From positions 124,001 to 188,000 of the forward strand of contig JAZNFA010000004.1 in the NCBI GenBank assembly GCA_045588915.1: a stretch of 64,000 bases of DNA, written 5' to 3'. Below, piece by piece: positions 28,392-36,814 of this stretch. Positions within the stretch are counted from its first letter, which is position 1. Each line of letters starts with the position of its first letter. This DNA comes from RGIG8050 sp045588915 (GTDB lineage Bacteria > Bacillota > Clostridia > Christensenellales > UBA1242). The translations under genes were made by a program, and so were the position numbers. Under the pieces are notes generated by a model. That model did not search any database, was not told where the DNA came from, and saw only the letters and a list, made by a program, of their open reading frames with translations.

Positions 28392-29366
28392 ATGGGTTTA
28401 TTAGATAAGGCAAATGAATACTTAGATTATGCAGAACGTAAGGCGCTTGCAGACGCAATTTCAGATGCTGTTCAAACCAAAAATACAGAACCAGAAACAA
28501 AAAATAATACCCAAAAACGTGGTTCAAGAAAACTACGCCACTTGGCAGCCGTATTTACCGTTGGCTTATTAATGCAATTTACATCACCAACCTGCGTTGG
28601 TCGAATTGATACTGCTAACAAAAATTTCAAAAAAACTTTTATGCTTTCACAAGACGAACAAAAAGAATTAAACATCAACTTCAAAGATGCGACTATTGAA
28701 AAAATCCAACCGACGGAAACTGCCAAGCAATTAGCTCGACACTTGCTTTCTCCCTACTCCCAAACAGAGATTGAAGCTTTTGCTCGTTTAATTTACGGTG
28801 AAGCAGGACGTGGCGCAGATGCGTTTGAGGTCGCACATACAGTCGGCAACCGTTATGCGTCAGGTCGCTTTGGTGAAACATTGATGGATGTGATTACTGC
28901 CGAAAATCAATATGTTGGCTATCGCGCATCAAATAAATTAACAAAAAAACATTATTCGACAGCCTGTATTATGCTCGCCGACCAAGTTGCTTTACTAAAC
29001 TACGGCAAAACATTAAAAGAATTACTTATACAGATTCAAAACGAAAATAATCCCGAAATAGTTAACTCAATTCTTAATAAAGAACTTAACAAAAAAATGA
29101 TTAAAGTTAAAGAATGTCCACACTACTATTTCCACCTAGGCAAACAGGGTCATTACAACCTCTTTGAAAAAAGCCCCAAAGTACAAGTGAAAAATGCAAA
29201 ACAAAAGGAAAACAATTACGATTACAATTGTGATTGGGTTGATTACAAAGATAAAGTCTATGCCGAAAAAGAAACCTATTGCGACGAAGCAAATCGCCAA
29301 TACGCAGAATATATGGAAGACCCAAAAGTTTATCACGCAATTTTTGATTGTGAAAAATTACAATAA
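28392..29366 (+). CDS. SleB/CwlJ-type cell wall hydrolase, membrane anchored
   Basis: 324 residues. A charged N-terminus, one hydrophobic segment near residues 48-65 (LAAVFTVGLLMQF), then a linker and the Hydrolase_2 (SleB/CwlJ) domain from about 125: TEIEAFARLIYGEAGRGADAF with the conserved Glu of YGEA, then VAHTVGNRYASGRFG. The C-terminal 90 residues are Lys/Glu/Tyr-rich and unmatched. The family includes spore-cortex lytic enzymes and peptidoglycan hydrolases. Whether this organism sporulates cannot be told here. It converges on ackA, 6 nt apart. Confidence 0.82.
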   Translation: MGLLDKANEYLDYAERKALADAISDAVQTKNTEPETKNNTQKRGSRKLRHLAAVFTVGLLMQFTSPTCVGRIDTANKNFKKTFMLSQDEQKELNINFKDATIEKIQPTETAKQLARHLLSPYSQTEIEAFARLIYGEAGRGADAFEVAHTVGNRYASGRFGETLMDVITAENQYVGYRASNKLTKKHYSTACIMLADQVALLNYGKTLKELLIQIQNENNPEIVNSILNKELNKKMIKVKECPHYYFHLGKQGHYNLFEKSPKVQVKNAKQKENNYDYNCDWVDYKDKVYAEKETYCDEANRQYAEYMEDPKVYHAIFDCEKLQ

Positions 29367-29372
29367 TTAGTT

Positions 29373-30404
29373 TTACTTTTGCAAAAGCTTTTCGCATTCC
29401 AAAGCAATCATCAATTCTTCATTAGTTGGAATAATCATTTTTTGACAGTTTGGTAAGAATTCGAAATGAGCCATAACACGTTCCGAAACAAATTTACGAT
29501 GCACACCGATACCCCCAGTCCAAACAATCGCATCGCAACCTTTCATTTGTGCAACGTAGCCACCGATATATTGAATTAAGCGATGAATGAAAACGTCAAT
29601 CGCAATTTTTACACGTTCATTAGTTGCAATCGCAGGTTCAAGGTCACGCATATCCGAAGATAAACCAGACAAGCCTTTTAGACCGGAAGATTTATTTAAA
29701 TAGGTAATGGCTTCGTCAATCGTAAAATTATGTTGTTGACAAAGTACACTCAAAGCCGCAGGGTCAATATCACCCGAACGTGTACCCATAACCAAGCCAG
29801 CCAACGGTGTCATTCCCATACTGGTATCAATACATTTTCCATTTTGGACAGCACAAATACTTGCACCATTTCCAATATGACAAGTAATAATTTTCAAATC
29901 TTGCAAAGGACGACCTAACTGTTCTGCCGCCTGCATTGCTACATAGTGATGACTGGTACCGTGGAAACCATATTTACGAATACCATACTTTTCATAATCC
30001 TCATAAGGAACACCATAAAGGTATGCACCAGGTTCCATTGTACTGTGGAAAGCAGTATCAAAAACCAAAAAGTTTGGCAGTTCCGGCATTTGTTGACGGC
30101 AAGCACGTACTCCAGCCATTGATGCTGGATTGTGCAATGGTGCTAAAAATTCAATACGGTCCATTTCAGCTAAAACTTCATCATCAACCAAAACGGTGTG
30201 CTGGAATTTTTCACCACCGTGCACAACACGATGACCTACTGCCTTAATTTCAGTTAAGTCAACTTTGCTCAAAATTTCTTGAATCGCCGCTGCATGATCA
30301 GTAACTCTTTGGATATCATCATCCACAATTTTTTCTTTAGTGGTAGTTTCGATAACTTGATATTTCACCGAACTGCTACCACAATTTAGTACTAAAATTT
30401 TCAT
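29373..30404 (-). CDS. ackA: Acetate kinase, compact form
   Basis: 343 residues against about 400. Converts acetyl phosphate and ADP to acetate and ATP. Preserved: NCGSSSVKY at the start, GHRVVHGGE, the catalytic FDTAFHSTM segment, HGTSHHYVA, GTRSGDIDP and the final PTNEELMIA. The nucleotide-loop motif GIGEN reads GIGVH, and the N-terminal and C-terminal linkers are about 25-30 residues shorter. ATG 30404 is chosen because TACAAT lies 6 nt upstream and the family starts with MKILVLNCGSS. It fits with the phosphoketolase at 36815, which supplies acetyl phosphate. Confidence 0.92.
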   Translation of the reverse strand: MKILVLNCGSSSVKYQVIETTTKEKIVDDDIQRVTDHAAAIQEILSKVDLTEIKAVGHRVVHGGEKFQHTVLVDDEVLAEMDRIEFLAPLHNPASMAGVRACRQQMPELPNFLVFDTAFHSTMEPGAYLYGVPYEDYEKYGIRKYGFHGTSHHYVAMQAAEQLGRPLQDLKIITCHIGNGASICAVQNGKCIDTSMGMTPLAGLVMGTRSGDIDPAALSVLCQQHNFTIDEAITYLNKSSGLKGLSGLSSDMRDLEPAIATNERVKIAIDVFIHRLIQYIGGYVAQMKGCDAIVWTGGIGVHRKFVSERVMAHFEFLPNCQKMIIPTNEELMIALECEKLLQK

Positions 30405-30416
30405 ATAATGATTGTA
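30405..30416 (-). promoter_or_regulatory. -10 element of ackA
   Basis: TACAAT (30416-30411 on the minus strand) 6 nt before ATG 30404. The -35 position has no strong match. It is intertwined with the divergent tmcAL promoter, whose -35 covers the same bases. Confidence 0.5.
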
Positions 30417-30447
30417 GCATAATTTTTTTTTGTGGTATAATAGTTTA
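30412..30447 (+). promoter_or_regulatory. tmcAL promoter, leaderless type
   Basis: TTGTAG (30412-30417), an 18-bp spacer, TATAAT (30436-30441), then 6 nt to ATG 30448. This supports the start at 30448, since the longer reading from 30430 would begin upstream of the -10 box. Confidence 0.65.
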
Positions 30448-31719
30448 ATGAAGATTGCTGTAATTATTGCCGAGTTTAATCCCTTACACAAGGGACATGA
30501 ATATTTAATTCAGCAAACACGTGCTTTAACCGACTGTACGCATATTATTGTAGTCCAAACAGGAAACTTTACACAACTTGGTGAACCTGCCATTATTGAA
30601 AAACACTTACGTGCACAAAGTGCTGTAATGTGTGGTATTGACGCCGTGATTGAAATGCCGACGGCATTCGCAACAGCTAATATTGAAGTTTATGCAAAAG
30701 CCGGAGTACAACTTGCGAATGTGATTCCTCACGCCAGTTATTTGGTTTTCGGTGTAGAAGATAACAATATGGCAATCTTGAAAGAAATTGCTTACGTCAA
30801 ACTTAAACAAAGTCACGAATATGAAAAATACTTAAAAATTCACTTAAAAGCAGGTCTATCTTATGTTGCCGCACAAGGTGAAGTAATTAAAAAGTTGTTA
30901 CCTAAAATTCCACCAGCTGTGATTACACGTATTTTAAACGGAGCAAATAACATTTTAGCAATCGAATATCTTCGTGAATTGTACCGTTTAAAAAGCAATA
31001 TTCAACCAGTTGCGATTACCCGTTTTCAAAAAGGTAAACACGAAACCAATACAACAGCTTTGGCAATTCGTGATGCTTATTACGCAAACAACCTTTCTTT
31101 TGAAGACCATATTCCAGCACAAGTACTGCCCTTCATTATGGAGTCAATTGAAAAACATCCAATTAAGGAAATGTTCGAGTCAACAATTTTATTCAATACT
31201 TTAAATGAACTTGATGTACGACAAACAAACGACGTAACACCAGATATCGTAAATATGTTCCGTACACGTCGCCCAGTTACTTACCAACAATTAACGACGG
31301 CAGTTCAAAATACTAACTATACCCCTAAACACGTCAAACGTGTTGCTTTACACGCAACCTTAGGTATTACACAAAAAGATATCAACCTTATCTATCAAAA
31401 TAATTACTTACCATACACTAACCTATTAGCCATTCGTAGCGATGCTCATGAATTATTTAACGAGCTAACGTCAATTCGTCACACACCGGTGGTTACCCAC
31501 GGTAACCGTAATCGTCCAGTTATGAACAAATACTGTTTGCGTTTGCGTCAGATTGACCAACGCGCAACAATACTTTATGAAATCTCCTGTAAACAAAGAT
31601 TTTCGCAACAACCATTATATGTTAATACTCAGACGACACCAAGCGAACCAATCATTTCGGATGAACCAATCCAAGCACCAACCGATACAGCAACAGAAAC
31701 CACCGAGAACGAGAATTAA
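30448..31719 (+). CDS. tmcAL: tRNA(Met) cytidine acetate ligase TmcAL
   Basis: 423 residues. Nucleotidyltransferase (HxGH) fold: MKIAVIIAEFNPLHKGHEYL carries the HKGH signature, followed by VVQTGNFTQLGEPAIIEKHLRA and VIEMPTAFATANIEVYA, all typical of TmcAL (YlbM). It forms N4-acetylcytidine at the wobble base of elongator tRNA-Met from acetate and ATP, so it uses the product of the neighbouring AckA. The last 30 residues are Thr/Glu/Pro-rich and disordered. It ends at a bidirectional terminator. Confidence 0.9.
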   Translation: MKIAVIIAEFNPLHKGHEYLIQQTRALTDCTHIIVVQTGNFTQLGEPAIIEKHLRAQSAVMCGIDAVIEMPTAFATANIEVYAKAGVQLANVIPHASYLVFGVEDNNMAILKEIAYVKLKQSHEYEKYLKIHLKAGLSYVAAQGEVIKKLLPKIPPAVITRILNGANNILAIEYLRELYRLKSNIQPVAITRFQKGKHETNTTALAIRDAYYANNLSFEDHIPAQVLPFIMESIEKHPIKEMFESTILFNTLNELDVRQTNDVTPDIVNMFRTRRPVTYQQLTTAVQNTNYTPKHVKRVALHATLGITQKDINLIYQNNYLPYTNLLAIRSDAHELFNELTSIRHTPVVTHGNRNRPVMNKYCLRLRQIDQRATILYEISCKQRFSQQPLYVNTQTTPSEPIISDEPIQAPTDTATETTENEN

Positions 31720-31748
31720 AAAAACACCTTTTGAAAGGTGTTTTTCTT
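31719..31748. terminator. Bidirectional rho-independent terminator between tmcAL and the plsC-Nudix gene
   Basis: Stem AAACACCTTT / AAAGGTGTTT around a 3-nt loop, with an A run on the left and a T run on the right, serving both convergent genes. Confidence 0.85.
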
Positions 31749-31754
31749 TATCTA

Positions 31755-32840
31755 TTATAACTTACGCAATGGAAACGGCAAGCGCTCACCTTTCTTACGA
31801 TAGTCCTTTAACAACTGCTTCTTGACAAAAGACGGACGTAGGTCAACTTTCTCGACAGCATCTAGATCCAACCACACAGGTTTGTAAAAACCACCTTTAC
31901 GTTCTGGGTCAGTATATTCTTCGGCATCGGTAGTTTGTGGTTCGCCGTTTTGATACTCGCAAACCATAAAAGACTGCCAACCGTCACCACGATGATGTTT
32001 ATGGTCTTCGTACCAAAATTTATACAACTCACGGAACGGACGTGCCACCACACTGGTTTCTTCCAAAACTTCACGAGCACAGGCTTCGGACAAAGTTTCG
32101 CCGGGGTCAATATGCCCACCAGGAAAAACATAATACTCTTGACCGTCACGTATACGATGAATTGCCAATAACTTATTCTTGTGAATCACAATCCCACGAC
32201 CAATAATACTTGGTTCTTTTTGCCACGCTTTCAACTTGGGTGGCTTACTGAAACCAACTAATAGTTGTTGCATTTGATATTGAACTCGATCCCCTAAACG
32301 ATTGATACCATCTTTCGTCATTCGACCATCTTGTAAATATTCAGTAACATTAATCGCTGTTCCTACTTTAATCCGTGTTAAACGGAACATACGCATTGGT
32401 CGGTCGGTTACCACAGGAATAATTGGTACACCACTACGCAATGCTACCATCGCAACACCATTTTGAATTTTTAATTTATCTTCGGCGTTAAATGAACGAT
32501 GACCTTCCGGCATTACAGCCAACAAACCATTTTTTTGCAAAACTTTTTGACTATCACGCATCAATGCTAATTCAGCATCACTCTTTACAGGTATACAACC
32601 TAAACTTTTAAAAAACCAACGACCAAAGCCTTTTTTGAAAAGTTCCCCTTTACTCCAAAAGTAGGTTTTGCGCCAAACATCAATTACCAATAATGGACCA
32701 TCAAAAGCGCTACGGTGATTCATTGCCAAAATCACAGGTTTACCACGAAACTTACGTAGTTCTTTTTTGTTAATCCATTTTGTCCAAAATAATAACTTAA
32801 ACGGAATGTAGCAAATCAGCTTTAATAAAAATCTTAACAT
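31755..32840 (-). CDS. PlsC-type acyltransferase fused to a Nudix hydrolase
   Basis: 361 residues in one frame. Residues about 1-200 are a lysophosphatidate acyltransferase: the HX4D motif is NHRSAFD, followed by GCIPVKSD and MPEGHRSF, with an N-terminal hydrophobic segment. Residues about 205-340 are a Nudix domain with the box GGHIDPGETLSEACAREV followed by LEETSV. PlsC makes phosphatidate from lysophosphatidate at the membrane. The Nudix half cleaves an unknown nucleoside diphosphate compound. The stop is 4 nt before the second cmk reading leftward, so both are probably one transcript. The fusion is uncommon in my knowledge. Confidence 0.85.
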   Translation of the reverse strand: MLRFLLKLICYIPFKLLFWTKWINKKELRKFRGKPVILAMNHRSAFDGPLLVIDVWRKTYFWSKGELFKKGFGRWFFKSLGCIPVKSDAELALMRDSQKVLQKNGLLAVMPEGHRSFNAEDKLKIQNGVAMVALRSGVPIIPVVTDRPMRMFRLTRIKVGTAINVTEYLQDGRMTKDGINRLGDRVQYQMQQLLVGFSKPPKLKAWQKEPSIIGRGIVIHKNKLLAIHRIRDGQEYYVFPGGHIDPGETLSEACAREVLEETSVVARPFRELYKFWYEDHKHHRGDGWQSFMVCEYQNGEPQTTDAEEYTDPERKGGFYKPVWLDLDAVEKVDLRPSFVKKQLLKDYRKKGERLPFPLRKL

Positions 32841-32844
32841 ATTT

Positions 32845-33468
32845 TTATTTTAATATAATAGATAACATTTCGTCCACCACTTCATCAGCCTGACGACCTG
32901 TGGTATCAAATTCAATAGCATCGGCAACTTTTACTAACGGAGCAACATCACGTTCCATATCCAAACGGTCACGTTCAGCTGTTAAACGCAATACTTCTTC
33001 GTAAGTAATCTTTTCGCCTTTTTGTAAAAAGTCATTCAAACGACGACGAGCACGTTCTTCCAAACTAGCTGTAATGTAAAATTTAAAATCAGCATTTGGG
33101 AAAGCCACCGAAGTTGTTTCACGACCTTCAACTACTAAGCTCTGCTCGTGAGCAGTTGTATGTTGAATTTCGTGAACTCGATCTTGTACAGCTGGATTCA
33201 ATGCTACTACAGGCACGTGTGCACCAACTTCAATTGTACGGATTTGTTGAGTAATATCTTCCCCATTCAAAGAGACTAATGTTTGTTTATCTGCACCACA
33301 CTGAATTTCAATCTGGCTTTGACAGTAGTCTATACCACGCAAATCACAAACAGCAATAGCACGATAAATTGCTCCTGTATCTAAACATAAAATGTTTAAT
33401 TTTTTTGCCAACTTTTTGGCGATTGTTCCCTTCCCACTAGCTGCTGGTCCATCAATTGCAATAATCAT
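32845..33468 (-). CDS. Second, divergent cytidylate kinase-like protein
   Basis: 207 residues from ATG 33468 (the frame is open to 33495). P-loop GPAASGKGT is intact and LCLDTGAIYRA follows, but the CMP-site motif GRDxGTVVFP of true Cmk reads GRETTSVAFP, so the Asp that contacts CMP is Glu. The lid region RLNDFLQKGEKITYEEVLR and ERDRLDMERDVAPL are typical. It may phosphorylate CMP less well or use another nucleotide. Upstream gene of a two-gene unit with the plsC-Nudix fusion, a context suggesting CDP-lipid or phospholipid metabolism (inference). Confidence 0.82.
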   Translation of the reverse strand: MIIAIDGPAASGKGTIAKKLAKKLNILCLDTGAIYRAIAVCDLRGIDYCQSQIEIQCGADKQTLVSLNGEDITQQIRTIEVGAHVPVVALNPAVQDRVHEIQHTTAHEQSLVVEGRETTSVAFPNADFKFYITASLEERARRRLNDFLQKGEKITYEEVLRLTAERDRLDMERDVAPLVKVADAIEFDTTGRQADEVVDEMLSIILK

Positions 33469-33556
33469 TCTAGAATTAACTGTAACACGAAGCATATTTT
33501 TTGTAAAAGCAAATTATCAACTTGTAATGCAAACCAAAGCGTGATAACATAAAAAC

Positions 33557-33887
33557 GTTAATCAGGCGCTTGCTGTTCGCTTGACGAACAGAGGAAAGTC
33601 TGGGCATCAAATGGCATCATGCAAGCTAACGGCTTGTCGCGGCGACGTGAAGGACAGTGCAACAGAAAACAAACCACCCAAGTAATTGGGTAAGGGTGAA
33701 AAGGTGGAGTAAGAGCCCACCGCACCACAGGTGACTGTGGTGGCAATGTAAACCCCATGAGATGCAAGGTTAGAGGTTGAGATTTAATGGCGGCCAGTCA
33801 ACTCGACCCATACACCGCGTGAGCATATCGGTGACGGTATGCCAAGATAGATAAGCGCCCTCGACATAACCCAGCTTACGATTAACT
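33557..33887 (+). ncRNA. rnpB: RNase P RNA (bacterial type A-like)
   Basis: The catalytic RNA that trims pre-tRNA 5' ends. The 5' conserved core is seen as GAGGAAAGTCTGGGCATC near 33591, and ACAG/AACAGAAA elements, AGGGTGAAAAGGTG and the P-loop-rich middle follow. The 3' core reads GATAGATAAGCGCC then ACATAACCCAGCTTA. The ends pair as P1 (GTTAATC at 33557 with GATTAAC ending at 33886). A terminator follows at once. The exact ends are estimated from P1. No open frame over it is credible as protein. Confidence 0.92.
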
Positions 33888-33912
33888 AAAAAGACCCGTA
33901 CGGGTTTTTTTA
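33888..33912 (+). terminator. Terminator of rnpB
   Basis: A run of A, the palindrome ACCCGTACGGGT (33894-33905), then seven T. Confidence 0.8.
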
Positions 33913-33948
33913 TTGCACTTTTTTTAATACAAAACAATAAACTGACGT

Positions 33949-34125
33949 ATGAAGCAAGCGACCATAATCACAGTACGGACATCACCTGATGCACTGGTAA
34001 AAATTTACGACGAAACACGTGATGAAGTTATTTACATCGATAACACCGATGACGATAATCAAACTGCACCTGTTACTTTGCCACAAGGTGGAAACTATTA
34101 TATAGATGTTACAATCTTTAAATAA
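33949..34125 (+). CDS. Small PEGA-like protein, 58 residues
   Basis: A complete small frame, MKQATIITVRTSPDALVKIY to the end VTIFK. It has the alternating hydrophobic pattern of a beta-sandwich and resembles PEGA-type domains (PDALVKIYD...TLPQGGNYYIDV). No signal peptide or known motif was found. A promoter-like TTGCAC, 17 bp, AATAAA, 7 nt precedes the ATG with no Shine-Dalgarno site, as in other leaderless genes here. Function unknown. Its reality rests on the promoter and plausible composition. Confidence 0.5.
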   Translation: MKQATIITVRTSPDALVKIYDETRDEVIYIDNTDDDNQTAPVTLPQGGNYYIDVTIFK

Positions 34126-34165
34126 ACTAATTGGACATAAAATGTAGTTATAGTATGCTGGGTTT

Positions 34166-34612
34166 ATGTCGTGTCGCAAACTCGTTTTGAATATCTTGAT
34201 TTTTGTTGTTTGTGGCGCAGTCGCAATCACTGTTCCTGTGCTTATTAATCATTTATCAAAACCAACTGTCACAGCCAACGATGATAAATCAGTATCAACC
34301 AATTGCATTTTGGTCAGTGAATTTGTTGGCGATGATTATCGCTTCACTGATACTTGTATCGTTTGGCAAGTTTACTTAAAGGATGGATTTACCGTAATAG
34401 CCACCTGGAACGAAATCTACGCAGCACTCAGTCAACATAATCCATTGATTTACGATACCGAACATTTAGCATTAACACCTTATGGTTTATGTTACCGTGG
34501 ACTTCAAACTCAAGAAGACTATGATAAATTATACAACACTGGTTACACGAGTTCTGTGACTTATCAAGGCAAAACTTGTCTATTAGATTTACATCAAACG
34601 TCACGACGTTGA
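34166..34612 (+). CDS. Membrane-anchored or secreted protein of unknown function
   Basis: 148 residues. Residues about 7-30 form one hydrophobic segment (LNILIFVVCGAVAITVPVLI) after a Cys/Arg/Lys start, giving a signal anchor or signal peptide. The remaining 110 residues are a soluble domain with Tyr, Thr and Asp and four Cys. A -10-like TATAGT/TAGTAT lies 9-11 nt before the ATG. The 3' end overlaps the convergent ABC permease gene by 19 nt. Not recognised. Confidence 0.65.
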   Translation: MSCRKLVLNILIFVVCGAVAITVPVLINHLSKPTVTANDDKSVSTNCILVSEFVGDDYRFTDTCIVWQVYLKDGFTVIATWNEIYAALSQHNPLIYDTEHLALTPYGLCYRGLQTQEDYDKLYNTGYTSSVTYQGKTCLLDLHQTSRR

Positions 34613-35331
34613 TTGATATACCAACCAGTACCAACAAAAAATACTACATAAAATAACGGTAATAAAATTCCACGCAAAACTAATTGCGAAGTAATTTCAT
34701 TGACAATTAACGTATCGAGTAGATTTGTAAATAATGTTTCAATACTAAACTGTTTGATATTAAAATCAATTTTTAACAAAACAAAGATTAAATTTAGAAT
34801 TTCAAAACAAAAGCTCACACCAACTAAATTTAAAGCAACTGTACCAGCAGTTTTACTCAGCATCATACCGATACCAAAAAACAAACCGTGAAAACCGATA
34901 ATTGTCCATAATTGTAAAGCCAACGTACCCCACTGCCACGCTAACAAACTACCGACTTTACCACCTAACATTAAAGTCCACACAAAACCGAAAGCCATAT
35001 ACAAAAATGCCATCAATAAAGTAGCAGCAAGCGAAATAAAATATTTCGCAAAATAAACTGTAGTACGACGATAACCACGAGCATAAATATTTTTAATCGT
35101 TTGTTGTGCAAAATCCTGACACACAAACAAAGCGATAAAAATACCTAAGAAAGATGTAAACCCAGCATTTAAAGACACAAACAAAGTGGTCATTGCATCG
35201 TCCACAGCATTAAAAATGTTTTTCATCGACAACAGCGATAATGCAATGATTAACAACCCAATACCGAAGCAAATGTACAAGCTTTTCTGACGCCATAATT
35301 TACGCCATTCAAATTTTAATAATTTAGTCAT
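34594..35331 (-). CDS. ABC-2 type transporter permease
   Basis: 245 residues with six predicted hydrophobic segments: near 20-40, 55-72, 100-125, 135-160, 170-190 and 215-235. The start MTKLLKFEWRKLWRQKSLY is typical of ABC-2 permeases of the bacitracin/lantibiotic-type exporter group. The start overlaps the stop of the ATPase gene by 4 nt, so the two form one exporter. The substrate is unknown. Confidence 0.85.
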   Translation of the reverse strand: MTKLLKFEWRKLWRQKSLYICFGIGLLIIALSLLSMKNIFNAVDDAMTTLFVSLNAGFTSFLGIFIALFVCQDFAQQTIKNIYARGYRRTTVYFAKYFISLAATLLMAFLYMAFGFVWTLMLGGKVGSLLAWQWGTLALQLWTIIGFHGLFFGIGMMLSKTAGTVALNLVGVSFCFEILNLIFVLLKIDFNIKQFSIETLFTNLLDTLIVNEITSQLVLRGILLPLFYVVFFVGTGWYINQRRDV

Positions 35332-36254
35332 GCCTTACCTCCCATACGTTCAATGAAATAATCTTCCATATTTTCCGTTGTGTAAGTTAATTCTTGCACA
35401 TCAATCTCGTGTTTTACTAGTTCACGGTTAATTGCTGCACTATTCAAGTCTTCTTGGTCTTTGATAACAATTTGGATGCGATTACCACTATAAGTAACTT
35501 CCCACTGTGGATTCAACTTCTGTATCAATTTCACGGCTTGTAATGGTTGTTCGGTGACAATGTTCAGTTTATGTTGACAGCGTTGCGTTAATGCATCGGC
35601 AGTCGTTTCTTCCACCAAACGTCCATTATTGATAATGCCATAACGTGTTGTAATCTTTGCAAGTTCATCTAATAAATGACTGGACACAAGGATTGTTACA
35701 CCCTTCTCACGATTTAAACGCAATAATAAATCACGAATTTCTTTAATCCCCTCGGGGTCAAGTCCATTGATGGGTTCATCTAAAATTAACAATTCCGGAT
35801 CACCTAACATTGCAATCGCAATGCCTAATCTTTGTTTCATTCCTAACGAAAACTTACCGGTTTTCTTTTTACCTACATCACCTAAGCCAACAAATTGCAA
35901 TAATGCTTGTAAGTCTTGGTGTTCGGCATTGGCTAAAATGGCAAAACGTTGCAAATTCTCATAAGCCGTACAATTTGCATAAAAAGCTGGCGCTTCAATC
36001 AAAGCCCCAATCCGACGTCGTACAGCATTCAAATCATCACTTCCAAACAATTGTAAGCTACCGTGATTGGGGTGAGACATTCCCAATAACAATTTCATCA
36101 AAGTTGTTTTACCGGCACCATTCTTGCCAATAAAACCATAAATATCACCCTGCGCAACGTGCATTGACACAGCATCTAAAACTGTCTTTTTCCCATAAAC
36201 CTTAGTTAAGTCTTTGGTTTCAATAACGTAAGCATTTTGACTCTCTGTACTCAT
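35328..36254 (-). CDS. ABC transporter ATP-binding protein
   Basis: 308 residues from ATG 36254. Walker A GKNGAGKTT, signature SLGMKQRLGIA, Walker B LLILDEPINGLDP and the H-loop SSHLL are present, followed by a C-terminal extension of about 90 residues as in BcrA/YtrB-type exporters. The frame extends upstream to 36284, but the consensus promoter with TAAAAT 7 nt before ATG 36254 fixes the start. Its partner permease follows with a 4-nt overlap. Confidence 0.92.
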   Translation of the reverse strand: MSTESQNAYVIETKDLTKVYGKKTVLDAVSMHVAQGDIYGFIGKNGAGKTTLMKLLLGMSHPNHGSLQLFGSDDLNAVRRRIGALIEAPAFYANCTAYENLQRFAILANAEHQDLQALLQFVGLGDVGKKKTGKFSLGMKQRLGIAIAMLGDPELLILDEPINGLDPEGIKEIRDLLLRLNREKGVTILVSSHLLDELAKITTRYGIINNGRLVEETTADALTQRCQHKLNIVTEQPLQAVKLIQKLNPQWEVTYSGNRIQIVIKDQEDLNSAAINRELVKHEIDVQELTYTTENMEDYFIERMGGKA

Positions 36255-36291
36255 TGCAATAATTTTAAACAAAAGCAAAAACACCTGTCAA
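36255..36291 (-). promoter_or_regulatory. Promoter of the ABC exporter operon, leaderless type
   Basis: Minus strand TTGACA (36291-36286), an 18-bp spacer, TAAAAT (36267-36262), then 7 nt to ATG 36254. The -35 is a perfect consensus and no Shine-Dalgarno site exists. Confidence 0.75.
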
Positions 36292-36371
36292 CCAAACCTA
36301 CTGTAAATATTTTTCAAATTAAATTAAGCATAATTATTAATTATCTTAACATAATACTGTTAGGAGGAAAT

Positions 36372-36587
36372 ATGGCTATTGCAAACATCATTAGTTTAAT
36401 TGTGCTTTTCATTGGTGGGTTAAACTGGGGATTGGTTGGCATCTTCAACTTTAATTTAGTTGATTGGATTTTTGGTGGTTACAACATCGGTTCAATCATT
36501 GTCTATGTTTTAGTTTTACTTGCCACACTTTGGTTAATCTTCAGCCTCATTTGGCAAGGCTCAATTTACGTCAAAAGAAAATACTAA
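36372..36587 (+). CDS. DUF378 small membrane protein
   Basis: 71 residues with two transmembrane helices. The DUF378 signature LIVLFIGGLNWGLVGIFNFN is present near residue 10, followed by VDWIFGG. Common in Bacillota, role unknown. The start is fixed by a perfect Shine-Dalgarno site, AGGAGG (36362-36367), 4 nt before ATG 36372, in contrast to the leaderless genes around it. It ends in a symmetric terminator shared with the tRNA-Leu gene. Confidence 0.9.
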   Translation: MAIANIISLIVLFIGGLNWGLVGIFNFNLVDWIFGGYNIGSIIVYVLVLLATLWLIFSLIWQGSIYVKRKY

Positions 36588-36590
36588 ACA

Positions 36591-36619
36591 AAAAAAAGAT
36601 GGTGATACCATCTTTTTTT
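36591..36619. terminator. Bidirectional terminator between DUF378 and tRNA-Leu
   Basis: Perfect 13-bp inverted repeat made of an A run plus GATGGT, loop GAT, ACCATC plus a T run. It ends the DUF378 transcript on the plus strand and the tRNA-Leu transcript on the minus strand. Confidence 0.85.
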
Positions 36620-36705
36620 GGTGCCCAGGATCGGACTTGAACCGATATGGAGTTTCCCCCGAGGGATTTTAAGTCCCTTGCGTCTGCCGATTTCGCCACC
36701 TGGGC
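36619..36705 (-). tRNA. tRNA-Leu (anticodon UAA)
   Basis: 87 nt on the minus strand with a 7-bp acceptor stem (GCCCAGG/CCTGGGC), the class II long variable arm, T-arm GGTTCAAGTCC and an encoded CCA end. The anticodon loop is CTTAAAA, anticodon TAA. The shared terminator follows immediately. Confidence 0.95.
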
Positions 36706-36779
36706 GTATCAGCATTATAGCACTACTCGTTGATGTTGACAAGATATTATTTTTACATAATAAAAATTTCGACAATAAG

Positions 36780-36814
36780 TTGCCGAAAGAAGTAAAATAT
36801 GGAATAATCAAAAT
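36780..36814 (+). promoter_or_regulatory. Promoter of the phosphoketolase gene, leaderless type
   Basis: TTGCCG (36780-36785), a 17-bp spacer, AATAAT (36803-36808), then 6 nt to ATG 36815. No Shine-Dalgarno site. Confidence 0.6.

Noticed and set aside
33558..33767. Open frame on the minus strand across the RNase P RNA gene
   Set aside because: It lies fully inside the conserved RNase P RNA, has unusual composition and no start signals. The RNA gene explains the sequence.
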